DNA of 64,000 nt. Source: Hymenobacter actinosclerus (GTDB lineage: Bacteria > Bacteroidota > Bacteroidia > Cytophagales > Hymenobacteraceae). Numbering within the stretch: the first letter of the stretch is position 1; each line of letters begins with the position of its first letter. Location of the stretch: the NCBI RefSeq assembly GCF_900111515.1, contig NZ_FOHS01000003.1:248001-312000 (forward strand), written 5' to 3'. Under the pieces are notes generated by a model that saw only the letters and a list, made by a program, of their open reading frames with translations, was not told where the DNA came from and ran no database searches. Both the position numbers and the translations under genes were made by a program. Shown here piece after piece: positions 35,112 through 43,460 of this stretch.

Positions 35112-36062
35112 CTAGCGGGCAGGCGGCGCGACATTAGGCGGCGAAGGGACCGGCTTCTTGGGGTCGTCGGGCGGGTCGGCGAGGGTGCCGGGCTCGGCCA
35201 TGGCTACCTGCACGGGCAGGGCGGGCATTTTGGTGGGCAGGCGCAGCTCCAGAATATCGGGCGGCAGGGCGTAGCCACCGGCCATCAGAGCAATTTTCAC
35301 CCGGTTCATTACCCGGCTGCGCAGCTCCAGCGTACCGCGGCGGTAATCTTCGGTGTTGGTCCAGAAATACACCTTCAGATTCACGGTGCTGGTGGCCAGC
35401 TCATCGACCACGGCAAAGGGCTCGCGCTCGGTGAGCACCTCCGATTCCTGGCGCACCTGCTCCAGAATCAGGGCAATGGCGGCGGCCACATCGTCGTCGT
35501 AGTCCACGCCCACCACAAACTCCTGGCGGATAAAGCCGTCGCGCGTGAAATTGATGAGCGGCTGCTTGAGCACAATGGCATTGGGAATGGAAATGTCGCG
35601 GCCGTCGAAGGTGCCCATTTCGGTGGTGCGCAGGTTGAGCTTGGTAATCTGCCCGAACATGTCCTGAATCTGCACCGTGTCGTTGACCCCAAACGGCCGG
35701 TTGAAGGCCAGGATGATACCGGCCAGAAAGTTCTCGGCAATGTCCTTGAAAGCAAAGCCCACCACGAAGGCCGACAGGCCCGCCGCGCCCAGAATGCCGC
35801 CCACCACGCCCGAAAAGCCCAGCACATTGAGCGCCAGCACCAGCCCCAGCAGCACCAGCACCCAGCGGCCCACCTGGGTGAGAAAGTCGGTCAGCAGCGG
35901 GTCGTCGGAGCGGACGCTGAGCTTGGCCGCCAGCCAGCTGCGCAGGCGGCTGGCGCCTATCCAGACCACGCCCATGATGACGGCCGCAATCAGCAGCCGG
36001 GGCAGCATGTAGAGAAACTGGTCCCAATACGTATGGAGCACCTGGTTGAAATCGTCGAGCAT
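35112..36062 (-). CDS. Small-conductance mechanosensitive channel (MscS family)
   Basis: A 316-residue protein with three membrane helices in the first ~110 residues. The pore-lining third helix is visible as GGILGAAGLSAFVVGFAFKDIAENFLAG, with the Gly/Ala packing pattern of MscS. The beta domain (NDTVQIQDMFGQITKLNLRTT, ISIPNAIVL) and the alpha/beta tail follow. The channel opens under membrane tension and releases solutes during osmotic downshock. A proline-rich tail of about 40 residues is extra. It is the first gene of the minus-strand set with DUF421 and DUF2254 but is separated from them by a hairpin-rich gap. Confidence 0.94.
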   Translation of the reverse strand: MLDDFNQVLHTYWDQFLYMLPRLLIAAVIMGVVWIGASRLRSWLAAKLSVRSDDPLLTDFLTQVGRWVLVLLGLVLALNVLGFSGVVGGILGAAGLSAFVVGFAFKDIAENFLAGIILAFNRPFGVNDTVQIQDMFGQITKLNLRTTEMGTFDGRDISIPNAIVLKQPLINFTRDGFIRQEFVVGVDYDDDVAAAIALILEQVRQESEVLTEREPFAVVDELATSTVNLKVYFWTNTEDYRRGTLELRSRVMNRVKIALMAGGYALPPDILELRLPTKMPALPVQVAMAEPGTLADPPDDPKKPVPSPPNVAPPAR

Positions 36063-36103
36063 ACGGTGGAGTTGTGGGGCGGTGCAGGTTGTACGGGGTT
36101 ATC

Positions 36104-36180
36104 AGTTGCCAGTTGCTAGTTGCCGGTTGCCGGTTGCCAGTTGCCAGTTGCCGGTTGCTAGTTGCCGGTTGCTAGTTGCC
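36104..36180. repeat. Eleven tandem copies of a 7-base unit (AGTTGCC type)
   Basis: Exactly 77 bases, consensus (A/G)GTTGC(C/T). Variation is limited to the first and last base of the unit. It lies between the divergent MscS and acylase genes. A short palindrome (GGGGCTGAAGCCCTGGGCT) follows at once at 36181-36199. Confidence 0.9.
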
Positions 36181-36218
36181 GGGGCTGAAGCCCTGGGCTG
36201 GTCGGCGGACATTGTTGA

Positions 36219-36260
36219 GCGTTGCGTGGCCCGGGGCTGCTGGCCTGGGCCACGCAACGC
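36219..36260. repeat. Perfect 14-bp hairpin upstream of the acylase gene
   Basis: GCGTTGCGTGGCCC at 36219-36232 pairs exactly with 36247-36260 around a 14-base GC-rich loop. The neighbouring bases (CGGCGGAC and GCCGCCGG) extend partial pairing. It lies about 50 bases before the acylase ATG. Confidence 0.75.
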
Positions 36261-36307
36261 CGGCAGTGGGCCGCCGGCAACTGCTGGCTGACAACTATCT
36301 TGCGGCT

Positions 36308-38545
36308 ATGCGCCTTCCCCTTCTCACGTCCTTCCTGCTGCTGAGCGCCTTCGGGGCGCGGGCCCAGGCTTTCACACCCGCCGAGCTGGCCCGCTGGCAG
36401 CGGCAGGCCCGGCAGGTCACCATCACGCGCGACACCTGGGGCGTGCCCCACGTAAGCGGCAAAACCGACGCCGATGCCGTGTTCGGGCTGCTGTACGCGC
36501 AGTGCGAAGACGACTTTGCGCGGGTGGAGGCCAACTACCTCGACGCGCTGGGCCGTCGGGCCGAGGTGGAAGGTGAAAGCGCCCTGTACTACGACCTGCG
36601 CGCCCGCCTGTTCATGGACAGCACCCGGGCCGTGGCCGAGTACGCCCGTAGCCCTGCCTGGCTGCAACAGTTATTGCAGGCCTTCGCCGACGGCACCAAC
36701 TATTACCTCGCTACCCACCCGCAAACCAAGCCGCAGCTGCTGCGCCGCTTTCAGCCCTGGATGCCGCTGCTGTTCTCGGAGGGCAGCATCGGCGGCAACG
36801 TGAGCGTGGTGCCGGTGGAGCGACTGAAGGCCTTTTACAGCCGCCAGGTGGCGCCCGGCACCGGCTGGCAGCCCCCGCAGCGGCCGCACGCTCCGGCCCG
36901 CGAAGACTTGCTCGACCGCTCGTCGCTGGGCTCCAACGGCTTTGCCATCGGGCCGCAGCTGAGCGCCAGCGGCCACCCGCTGCTGCTCATCAACCCGCAC
37001 ACCTCGTTCTACTTCCGGCCCGAAGTGCAGATGACCAGCCAGTCCGGCCTGAACGCTTACGGGGCCGTTACCTGGGGGCAGTTTTTCATTTATCAGGGCT
37101 TCAACGAGCACTGCGGCTGGATGCACACTTCCAGCTACGCCGACTCGATGGACGAGTACCTCGAAACCGTGGCCCAGCAGCCCGACGGCCGCTACACCTA
37201 CCGCTACGGCGCCGAGCAGCGGCCGGTGCGCCAGCAGCCCGTGCGCGTAGCCTACCGCGCCGCCGATGGCCGCACCAGGTTCCGCGAGTTCACCGCCTAC
37301 CACACCCAGCACGGCCCGGTGGTGGGCGAACAGGACGGCAAATGGCTGACGGTGCGCATGATGGACGCGCCGGTGGCAGCCCTGGAGCAGTCGTACCTGC
37401 GCACCAAGGCCACCGACTACGCCAGTTTCCGGGAGGTGATGAAGCTCAACGGCAACGCTTCCAATAACACCGTGTTTGCCGACAGCAAGGGCACCATTGC
37501 CTACTGGCACGGCAACTTTATGCCGAAGCGCGACCCGCAATTCGACTGGAGCCGGCCCGTGGATGGCAGCAACCCGCGCACCGACTGGCAGGGCCTGCAC
37601 CCGCTGGCGGACATCGTGCAGGTGAAGAACCCGGCCAGCGGCTGGCTGCAAAACTGCAACGCCACGCCCTTCACGGTGGCCGGCCCCGGCAGCTCGCCCG
37701 CCCCGGCGGCCTACCCCGCCTACATGGCCCCCGACGCCGAAAACTACCGCGGCCTGAACGCCGTGCGCGTGCTCAGCCAGAAGGCGAAGTCGAAATTCAC
37801 CGTCGATACGCTGCTGGCCGCCGCCCGCGACCCGCACCTGACGGCCTTCGACGAGCTGCTGCCGGCCCTGGCTGAGGCCTACCAGACCGTGGCCGACGGC
37901 CCCGACGCGCCCCAGGGCGACATCCGGGAGGCCATGACGCTGCTGCGGGCCTGGAACCACAACTACGCCACTACTTCGGTGGCCCAGACAGTGGCCACCT
38001 ACTGGGCCGAGCGGCTGCTGCGCCTGGCCCGCCCCCGCGCCCAACCCGGCCAGCCCCTCGACCAAATGGCGCTGATTCGCTTCGCCATCCAAAGCACCAC
38101 GGCCCCCGAAAAAGTAAACGCCCTCCAGGAAACCCTCGATGAGCTGACAACTTCCTTCGGCAGCTGGCGGCAGCCCTGGGGCGACATCAACCGCTTCCAG
38201 CGCCTCACCGGCCGCATCGACGAGGTGTACGACGATAAGAAACCCAGCCTGCCGGTGGCCTTCACGTCGTCGGCCTGGGGCTCGTTGGCCGCTTTCGGTT
38301 CGCGCGCCCGGGCCGGTACCCAGAAGCGCTACGGCGACGTGGGCAACAGCTTTGTGGCCGTAGTCGAGTTTGGCCCCCGCGTGAAGGCCCGCTCGGTGCT
38401 GGCCGGCGGCGTCAGCGGCCACCCCGATTCGCCGCATTTCCGCGACCAGGCCGGCCGCTACACCCAGCAGCAGTTCAAGGACGTCTGGTTCTACCCCGAA
38501 GACATCAGGCAGCACGCCGAGCGCACCTACTCGCCGGGGCAGTAA
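36308..38545 (+). CDS. Penicillin-acylase family (S45) N-terminal nucleophile amidohydrolase
   Basis: The ATG at 36308 starts a signal peptide (MRLPLLTSFLLLSAFGARAQA); the in-frame stretch from 36176 is repeat-encoded. The 745-residue precursor has the S45 order: small subunit with WGVPHVSGKTDADAVFGLLYAQCEDD, a linker, then the nucleophile Ser209 followed by Asn in SLGSNGFAIGP, and the large subunit. The enzyme self-cleaves before that serine and hydrolyses an amide with an acyl side chain. Close relatives include acyl-homoserine-lactone acylases and aculeacin-type acylases; which substrate is used here cannot be read. Expected location is the periplasm. The gene is monocistronic. Confidence 0.9.
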   Translation: MRLPLLTSFLLLSAFGARAQAFTPAELARWQRQARQVTITRDTWGVPHVSGKTDADAVFGLLYAQCEDDFARVEANYLDALGRRAEVEGESALYYDLRARLFMDSTRAVAEYARSPAWLQQLLQAFADGTNYYLATHPQTKPQLLRRFQPWMPLLFSEGSIGGNVSVVPVERLKAFYSRQVAPGTGWQPPQRPHAPAREDLLDRSSLGSNGFAIGPQLSASGHPLLLINPHTSFYFRPEVQMTSQSGLNAYGAVTWGQFFIYQGFNEHCGWMHTSSYADSMDEYLETVAQQPDGRYTYRYGAEQRPVRQQPVRVAYRAADGRTRFREFTAYHTQHGPVVGEQDGKWLTVRMMDAPVAALEQSYLRTKATDYASFREVMKLNGNASNNTVFADSKGTIAYWHGNFMPKRDPQFDWSRPVDGSNPRTDWQGLHPLADIVQVKNPASGWLQNCNATPFTVAGPGSSPAPAAYPAYMAPDAENYRGLNAVRVLSQKAKSKFTVDTLLAAARDPHLTAFDELLPALAEAYQTVADGPDAPQGDIREAMTLLRAWNHNYATTSVAQTVATYWAERLLRLARPRAQPGQPLDQMALIRFAIQSTTAPEKVNALQETLDELTTSFGSWRQPWGDINRFQRLTGRIDEVYDDKKPSLPVAFTSSAWGSLAAFGSRARAGTQKRYGDVGNSFVAVVEFGPRVKARSVLAGGVSGHPDSPHFRDQAGRYTQQQFKDVWFYPEDIRQHAERTYSPGQ

Positions 38546-38565
38546 GGGTGCGTTGTGAGGGTGAA

Positions 38566-38726
38566 GGGGAAAGGGGAAAAGAACGTGTCATGCTGAGCGC
38601 AGCCGGAGGCGAAGTCGAAGCATCTCGCGTGCCATGCTAACTCTGTCGACTGCAACGAAGCGGTAGAGATGCTTCGACTTCGCCTCCGGCTGCGCTCAGC
38701 ATGACACGTTCTTTTCCCCTTTCCCC
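38566..38726. repeat. Long inverted repeat (GTCATGCTGAGCGCAGC family) between acylase and glpD
   Basis: Arms from 38566 (GGGGAAAGGGGAAAAGAACG then TGTCATGCTGAGCGCAGCCGGAGGCGAAGTCGAAGCATCT) match the arm ending at 38726 almost perfectly over about 65 bases. The G/A-rich outer part, which is not part of the family core, is also palindromic. A GGAGGC variant is specific to this locus and present on both arms. Confidence 0.92.
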
Positions 38727-38757
38727 TCCCCTGCCACCCTCCTTTCCCCACCTTCCT

Positions 38758-40326
38758 ATGTCCCCATTCCACCGCCCTACCCTGCTGGCCCGGCTCTCCA
38801 GTGAGCCCGAGTGGGATTTGCTCGTTATCGGAGGCGGGGCTACGGGGCTGGGCGTGGCGCTGGATGGGCTGAGCCGCGGCTACCGCACGCTGCTGCTGGA
38901 GCGCGACGATTTTGCCAAGGGCACCAGCAGCCGCAGCACCAAGCTCGTGCACGGGGGCGTGCGCTACCTGGCCCAGGGCGACGTGGCGCTGGTGCGCGAG
39001 GCCCTGCACGAGCGGGGCCTGCTGCTGCAAAACGCGCCGCACCTGGTCAGCAACCAGGAGTTCATCATCCCGAACTACAGCTGGTGGGGCGGCCCGTTTT
39101 ACACCATCGGCCTGAAACTGTACGACTGGCTGGCCGGCCGCCGCAGCTTCGGCGACTCGCGGCACCTGGGCCGCGCCGAAACGCTGCGCCGCCTCGGCAA
39201 CCTGCGCCCGCACGGCCTGCGCGGCGGCGTGCTCTACCACGACGGCCAGTTCGACGATGCCCGCCTGGCCATCAACCTGGCCCAGACGGCCCTCGAAGCC
39301 GGCGGCACCGTACTCAACCACTGCGCCGTAACGGCCCTGCGCAAAAACGCCGCCGGCCGCCTGAGCGGCGCCCGGGCCACCGACCAGGAAACCGGCCGCA
39401 CCTACGAGTTGCGGGCCAAAGTGCTAGTGAATGCCACCGGCGTGTTCGTGGATGAGGTGCTGCGCCTCGACGAGCCTGCTGCCCGCCCGCTGGTGCAGCC
39501 CAGCCAGGGCGTGCACCTAGTCGTGAGCCAGGATTTCCTGCCCGGCCCCGGCGCGCTCATGCTACCGCAAACCGACGACGGCCGGGTGCTGTTTGCCGTA
39601 CCCTGGCAGGGCCGCCTGCTGCTGGGAACTACCGATACGCCCCTGTCCGCCGCCAGCCCCGAGCCCCGGGCCCAGGTGGCCGAAATCGACTTCATCCTGC
39701 GCACCGCCGGCCGCTACCTGCGCCGCGCCCCCACCCGCGCCGACGTGCTGAGCGTGTTTGCCGGGCTGCGCCCCCTGGCCGCTCCCGCCAAGGGCTCCAC
39801 CAGCACCAAGGAAATCTCGCGCAGCCACAAAATTATCGTGTCTGAAAGCGGCCTGCTCACGATTACGGGCGGCAAATGGACCACTTACCGCCGTATGGGC
39901 GAGGATGCCGTGAACCGGGCCGTAGCGCTCGGCTCGCTGCCGCCCGCCCCCAGCCGCACGGCCCAACAGCCCATCCACGGCGCCCAGCCCACCCCCGACC
40001 ACCACGCGCCCCTGGCCGCCTACGGCACCGACGCGCCCGCCCTGCGCCAGCTCATGCGCGAGCAGCCCGAACTGGCCGAAAAACTCGTGCTGGAATTTGC
40101 CTTCACCCGGGCCGAGGTAGTGTGGGCCGCCCGCCACGAGCTGGCCCGCACCGTGGAAGACGTGCTGGCCCGCCGGGTGCGGCTGCTGTTTCTCGATGCC
40201 CACGCCGCCATACAAGCCGCCCCTACCGTAGCCGAGCTGCTGGCCCGCGAGTTGGGCCACGATGCCACCTGGCAGCAGCAACAGGTTGCCGAATTCACGG
40301 AACTGGCCCGGGGGTACGTGCTGTAG
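38758..40326 (+). CDS. glpD: Glycerol-3-phosphate dehydrogenase, FAD-dependent
   Basis: The ATG at 38758 is preferred to 38701, which lies inside the palindrome. The 522-residue flavoprotein begins with the FAD motif DLLVIGGGATGLGVALD, followed by GTSSRSTKLVHGGVRYL, a GlpD signature. It oxidises glycerol-3-phosphate to dihydroxyacetone phosphate at the membrane and feeds electrons to quinone. The C-terminal helical domain has YGTDAPALRQL and FTRAEVVWAARHE. No glpF or glpK is nearby, so it acts here as a stand-alone catabolic or respiratory enzyme. Confidence 0.95.
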   Translation: MSPFHRPTLLARLSSEPEWDLLVIGGGATGLGVALDGLSRGYRTLLLERDDFAKGTSSRSTKLVHGGVRYLAQGDVALVREALHERGLLLQNAPHLVSNQEFIIPNYSWWGGPFYTIGLKLYDWLAGRRSFGDSRHLGRAETLRRLGNLRPHGLRGGVLYHDGQFDDARLAINLAQTALEAGGTVLNHCAVTALRKNAAGRLSGARATDQETGRTYELRAKVLVNATGVFVDEVLRLDEPAARPLVQPSQGVHLVVSQDFLPGPGALMLPQTDDGRVLFAVPWQGRLLLGTTDTPLSAASPEPRAQVAEIDFILRTAGRYLRRAPTRADVLSVFAGLRPLAAPAKGSTSTKEISRSHKIIVSESGLLTITGGKWTTYRRMGEDAVNRAVALGSLPPAPSRTAQQPIHGAQPTPDHHAPLAAYGTDAPALRQLMREQPELAEKLVLEFAFTRAEVVWAARHELARTVEDVLARRVRLLFLDAHAAIQAAPTVAELLARELGHDATWQQQQVAEFTELARGYVL

Positions 40327-40705
40327 CCAGCCGGTTCAAGTCGGCTTTCGGTGTCAGAAGATTGGCGGATGGTGGGTTGTTGGCGGGTCGACTTCCTCTA
40401 AGCCAGTTACTGCCTCCCAAAGTAACTTTCGAGTCGATAGTATATACACCGCTGTACAGACGCGACCCTTCGCGTCTCGTCGTTGCTGACATTGTTCAGT
40501 TGAACGGTCAGCATTCGACTGGCTCCCCCTCTCCTTTTTCATTCCGCGCATCAAGCGGCGTAGGGGGCCGGGGGGTGAGGCGCAACGTCAGCAACGGTAA
40601 GACGCAATAGGTGGAACATCGCCATTGAACCAACCCACCAATGTCAGCAACGACAAGACGCAAAGGGTTGCGTCTCTACAGCGGTATAGCAACCGGAAAC
40701 CCGCG
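40327..40705. other. Gap between glpD and an unknown gene, mostly repeat
   Basis: 379 bases without a gene. Nearly all of it from 40440 on is the palindromic element described next; the loop region (40501-40636) includes further copies of words such as CGTCAGCAACG and a proline-like CT/GG-rich stretch. I see no promoter or RNA gene. Confidence 0.6.
40440..40688. repeat. Long-loop palindrome (GACGC...GCGTC family) after glpD
   Basis: The left arm from 40440 (ATACACCGCTGTACAGACGC then GACCCTTCGCGTCTCGTCGTTGCTGACATTG) pairs with the arm ending at about 40688 over about 50 bases with several mismatches. Each arm also contains a small internal hairpin (GACGC...GCGTC). The loop has a third copy of GTCAGCAACG. 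Same family as 18027-18115. Confidence 0.85.
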
Positions 40706-41347
40706 CTAGCTCTTCAGCTCGTGCGGGTAGCCGATTTGCTCGGCGTCGGCGGCCAGCTGGGGCCAGTCGGTGAGGTCGGGGTTCAGGGCCTGGGCGGTGG
40801 CTTGCGTGAGGGGCTCGTGCTGGTAGAAGCGGGCGACGTCGGCGGTTTCGAGGGGCTCGCGCTCGGTTTCGTCGAGGTAGTAGCCGTTGGCCCAGTCGGC
40901 GTAGGTTTCGGGGTTCTGGTCGAAAATGGCCATCAGGTCTTCCGAGCCATCGTCCTCCGCCTCATCCACTACGCCCGTCTGCCAGCCGTGGGCGGGCGTG
41001 TACCACAGGCAGAAGCTGGTGCCGATGGACTCCACCGGCTCGCCGAACATAAACTCCTCAAAGGCCGCCGGCAGGCCGCGGGTAAGCTGCTTTTTATCGG
41101 CCGGCTCGTGGCCCGAGAGGGAGCCGTTGATGCAGCAGCCTTCGGGCCGGAACAACACCAGCAACTGGTCGCCTTCGCCGTCGTTCATTTCCAGCAGCTG
41201 CTCGTCGGCGTCCCAGTGCGGGTCGTAGGTGTAGTAGCGGTATTCGGGGTCGGGCGAGTTGATGGCGTCGAGCATGGCCAAGGCCTGGCCGAGGCGTTGC
41301 AGGTCGGCGGCCGGCGGCAGGCCGGCAGGGTGATGGGTGGAAAGCAT
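40706..41347 (-). CDS. Acidic cytosolic protein of unknown function
   Basis: A 213-residue, strongly acidic protein without signal or membrane segment. Conserved-looking blocks are EYRYYTYDPHWDADEQLLEMNDGEGD, GCCINGSLSGHEPAD, GTSFCLWYTPAHGWQTG and WANGYYLDE. I recognise no family. It starts 92 bases from the divergent gene at 41439; a near-consensus -7 box on the minus strand (TATCTTCG at 41393-41400) lies in between, so the two probably share a regulatory region. Confidence 0.7.
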   Translation of the reverse strand: MLSTHHPAGLPPAADLQRLGQALAMLDAINSPDPEYRYYTYDPHWDADEQLLEMNDGEGDQLLVLFRPEGCCINGSLSGHEPADKKQLTRGLPAAFEEFMFGEPVESIGTSFCLWYTPAHGWQTGVVDEAEDDGSEDLMAIFDQNPETYADWANGYYLDETEREPLETADVARFYQHEPLTQATAQALNPDLTDWPQLAADAEQIGYPHELKS

Positions 41348-41438
41348 GGCGGCAGGAATCAGGAAAAAGTGGACGGCAGCGGAATGAAGCGCCGAAGATA
41401 GACTGCCAGTTTCTATATTGGCTGCTTCCTCCCCGCCA

Positions 41439-42332
41439 ATGCAGCTCTACTCCTACTGGGCCCGCGCCACCTCCACAACGCCCGATGCCGACGGAACTCC
41501 GCTGGAACTCGTCGCCTACGCCGGCAGCGACGACAGCCCGGCAACCGCCCGCGCCCACGCCGAAGTGCTGGCCAATGAGCGGGCCCACCGGCTGCTGGCC
41601 GGGGAGGAAATCGTTGGCCAACCCGAAGATTACCCAACCGAGGGAGTCCCAATCCGCGAGCACGTGGTGCGGCGCCTGCCCGACGGCCGGGGCGGGCAGC
41701 TGGCGGCCGTCACCCGCAACCACTACGGCTGCCTGGTGCTCAGTACTGCCCGCTTCATGGTTATCGACGTGGATGACAGCGGTTTGCAGCAGGGAGAGCC
41801 CGCGGTAGCGTGGCGGGGCTTCCTGGATTTCTTTCAAAGCCTGTTCCGGCCTACGCCGCCCGCCCCCCCGCCATTGCCGCCCCGGCAGCAGCTGGAAATG
41901 CGGCTGGCGGCCTGGTTACAGCTCTACCCGGCCTGGAATTTCCGGCTCTACCGCACCCGCATGGGTTTCCGCCTGCTCGTCACGCACGAGCTGCTGGCCC
42001 CCGATTCGGCCACCGCCGGGGAGGTATTCCAGGCCATGCGCGCCGACAGAACCTACGTGCGCATGTGCCGCCGGCAACAGTGCTACCGCGCCCGCCTCAC
42101 GCCCAAGCCCTGGCGCATCGGCTGGCACCGCCCGCCCTACCCCTTCCCGTTCGACACGCCCGAGCAGCAGCAGGAGCAGCAAACCTGGCAACAGGAGTAC
42201 GACGCCCGCCGCCCCGGTTTCTCGGTCTGCGAGTGGCTGGGCGAGTACGGCAGCGGCCAGGTCCTGCCGGAGCTAAAACCCCTCATCCAGCTCCACGACA
42301 CCGCCTGCCTGGGCAATTTGAAGCTGGCGTAG
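41439..42332 (+). CDS. Uncharacterised protein with ARLTPKPWR motif
   Basis: The start at 41439 is chosen because 41418 gives only seven extra residues with no support. The 297-residue cytosolic protein has a proline-rich linker (PTPPAPPPLPP, about residue 150) and a conserved second half: RLYRTRMGFRLLVTHELL, DRTYVRMCRRQQCYRARLTPKPWRIG. I have seen this C-terminal pattern in unnamed proteins of many bacteria, but its role is unknown. A near-consensus -7 box TATATTGG lies at 41414-41421. It is divergent from the acidic unknown gene and ends at the convergent repeat region 42355-42541. Confidence 0.72.
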   Translation: MQLYSYWARATSTTPDADGTPLELVAYAGSDDSPATARAHAEVLANERAHRLLAGEEIVGQPEDYPTEGVPIREHVVRRLPDGRGGQLAAVTRNHYGCLVLSTARFMVIDVDDSGLQQGEPAVAWRGFLDFFQSLFRPTPPAPPPLPPRQQLEMRLAAWLQLYPAWNFRLYRTRMGFRLLVTHELLAPDSATAGEVFQAMRADRTYVRMCRRQQCYRARLTPKPWRIGWHRPPYPFPFDTPEQQQEQQTWQQEYDARRPGFSVCEWLGEYGSGQVLPELKPLIQLHDTACLGNLKLA

Positions 42333-42354
42333 GTGAGAAGTGAGAAGTGAGAAG

Positions 42355-42541
42355 TGAGAAACGGTACGTCATGGCGAGGCCGAAGGCCGAGGCAGTCCGT
42401 GCGAGCAAAATATGAAGCCTTGATAAGCAAAAAGCCCCTACGTCTGTGCTGACATACGGGGCTTTGGGGTTCTCAATGGTTCTCATTTTGTCCGGCCAGA
42501 TTGCTTCGGCCTCCGGCCTCGCCATGACGTACCGTTTCTCA
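42355..42541. repeat. Long inverted repeat between convergent genes
   Basis: Arms 42355-42393 (TGAGAAACGGTACGTCATGG then CGAGGCCGAAGGCCGAGGC) and 42503-42541 match over 39 bases with two mismatches. The loop holds a separate terminator hairpin (42431-42465). Short tandem repeats flank both ends: GAGAAGTGAGAAGTGA before, TCTCATATCTCATATC after. Confidence 0.88.
42431..42465. terminator. Terminator hairpin inside the loop of the 42355-42541 repeat
   Basis: AAAGCCCC at 42431-42438 pairs with GGGGCTTT at 42458-42465, and inner bases pair partly. It gives a T-tract on the plus strand and, with the preceding A-run, one on the minus strand. It lies between convergent genes. Confidence 0.75.
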
Positions 42542-42573
42542 TATCTCACCTCTCATATCTCATATCTCATATC

Positions 42574-43446
42574 TCAATACGTCTTCGTCATATCGGCCGG
42601 CACGACCAGTACGAAATCGGCTTTCTGCTGATTATCCTTCTCCAGCTTGCCCAACTGCTCCTGCGAAACGGTGCTGATGGTCAGCACCTTCAACTGCGGG
42701 TTTTGCTGGCGCAGGTAGGCCAGGATGCCGTCGTGGTTGTCGGAGTGGTAGCTGCCGTTGAGGTGCAGCAGCAGGTGGTTGGCGGGCCGGGCCTGGTTCA
42801 GGAAAAAGGCCATGGCGGCGTCCTTGAGGGCCTGGGCCTGAATGATGTTCTGCACCCCGGCGGCGTGGGCCGCGTCGCCGCCGAACATCTTCACCATGTT
42901 CTGGTAGCCGGGTAGATCGTAATCCACCGTCAGCGGCAGCGGGGGCAGCCAGGCTTTGGTGGTGGCGCTCAGCGTATCGAGGGCGGCGAGGCTGCCTTTG
43001 GCTACCAGCGAGGCGTAGCGGCGCGGCACATTGGTGCCCACCACCCGGAATTTCTGTTTTCGCGCCAGTTGCAGCAGCGGCTGGTAGTCGGTGCCGTAGT
43101 TGGGCCAGGGGCGGCTGCCCGCCTCAAAGGCCTGGTCATCCAGCTCGCCGGTGGTGTACTGGTCCACGAGCGGCTGCACGTCGCGCTCGAACATTTCGAG
43201 GCCCAGCACCAACTGGCCCTGCTTCAGGCGCAGCAAATCCTGGGTGAGTTGCAGTTGCAGCCAGTGCGCGATGGGGTCGTTGTGCTGCTCACCGAAAAAT
43301 ACCACGTCGGCGGCGGCCAGCTTTCGGAGCATGGCCTCGTACCCGGTGGGTTTGCCGGCGTCCGTGAACAGGCGGTAAGCCGGCCGGTCCTGGCCCGTTG
43401 CCAAGAGGGAGCTAATGAGCAGGAATAGAAAGAGAAGCGTGCGCAT
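42574..43446 (-). CDS. ChaN-family heme-binding or iron-regulated protein
   Basis: The ATG at 43446 is chosen over 43461 because a -7 box (TATCTTTG) ends 4 bases before it, so the upstream ATG would not be in the transcript. The 290-residue product has a signal peptide (MRTLLFLFLLISSLLATGQ), then the ChaN pattern: ADVVFFGEQHNDPIAHWLQLQ, VLGLEMFERDVQP, RVVGTNVPRRY and HLLLHLNGSYHSDNHDGI. ChaN relatives bind heme and are linked to iron uptake. No lipobox cysteine is obvious, so it is probably soluble and periplasmic. It appears to be transcribed alone. Confidence 0.85.
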   Translation of the reverse strand: MRTLLFLFLLISSLLATGQDRPAYRLFTDAGKPTGYEAMLRKLAAADVVFFGEQHNDPIAHWLQLQLTQDLLRLKQGQLVLGLEMFERDVQPLVDQYTTGELDDQAFEAGSRPWPNYGTDYQPLLQLARKQKFRVVGTNVPRRYASLVAKGSLAALDTLSATTKAWLPPLPLTVDYDLPGYQNMVKMFGGDAAHAAGVQNIIQAQALKDAAMAFFLNQARPANHLLLHLNGSYHSDNHDGILAYLRQQNPQLKVLTISTVSQEQLGKLEKDNQQKADFVLVVPADMTKTY

Positions 43447-43450
43447 CTTC

Positions 43451-43458
43451 CAAAGATA
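43451..43458 (-). promoter_or_regulatory. -7 promoter box TATCTTTG giving a near-leaderless mRNA
   Basis: A perfect TAnnTTTG match on the minus strand whose last base is 4 bases before the ATG at 43446. Transcription starting 5-7 bases after the box would begin at or next to the start codon. The -33 region would lie inside the adjacent palindrome. Confidence 0.65.
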
Positions 43459-43460
43459 CA

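Noticed and set aside
36046..36291. Open frame giving repeated QLPVASC-like peptide
   Set aside because: It is a translation of the 7-base tandem repeat, not a gene.
38527..39321. Open frame with a CHAERS-like peptide
   Set aside because: It is a translation of the AGCATGAC palindrome joined to the antisense of glpD. Such peptides are common database artefacts of this repeat.
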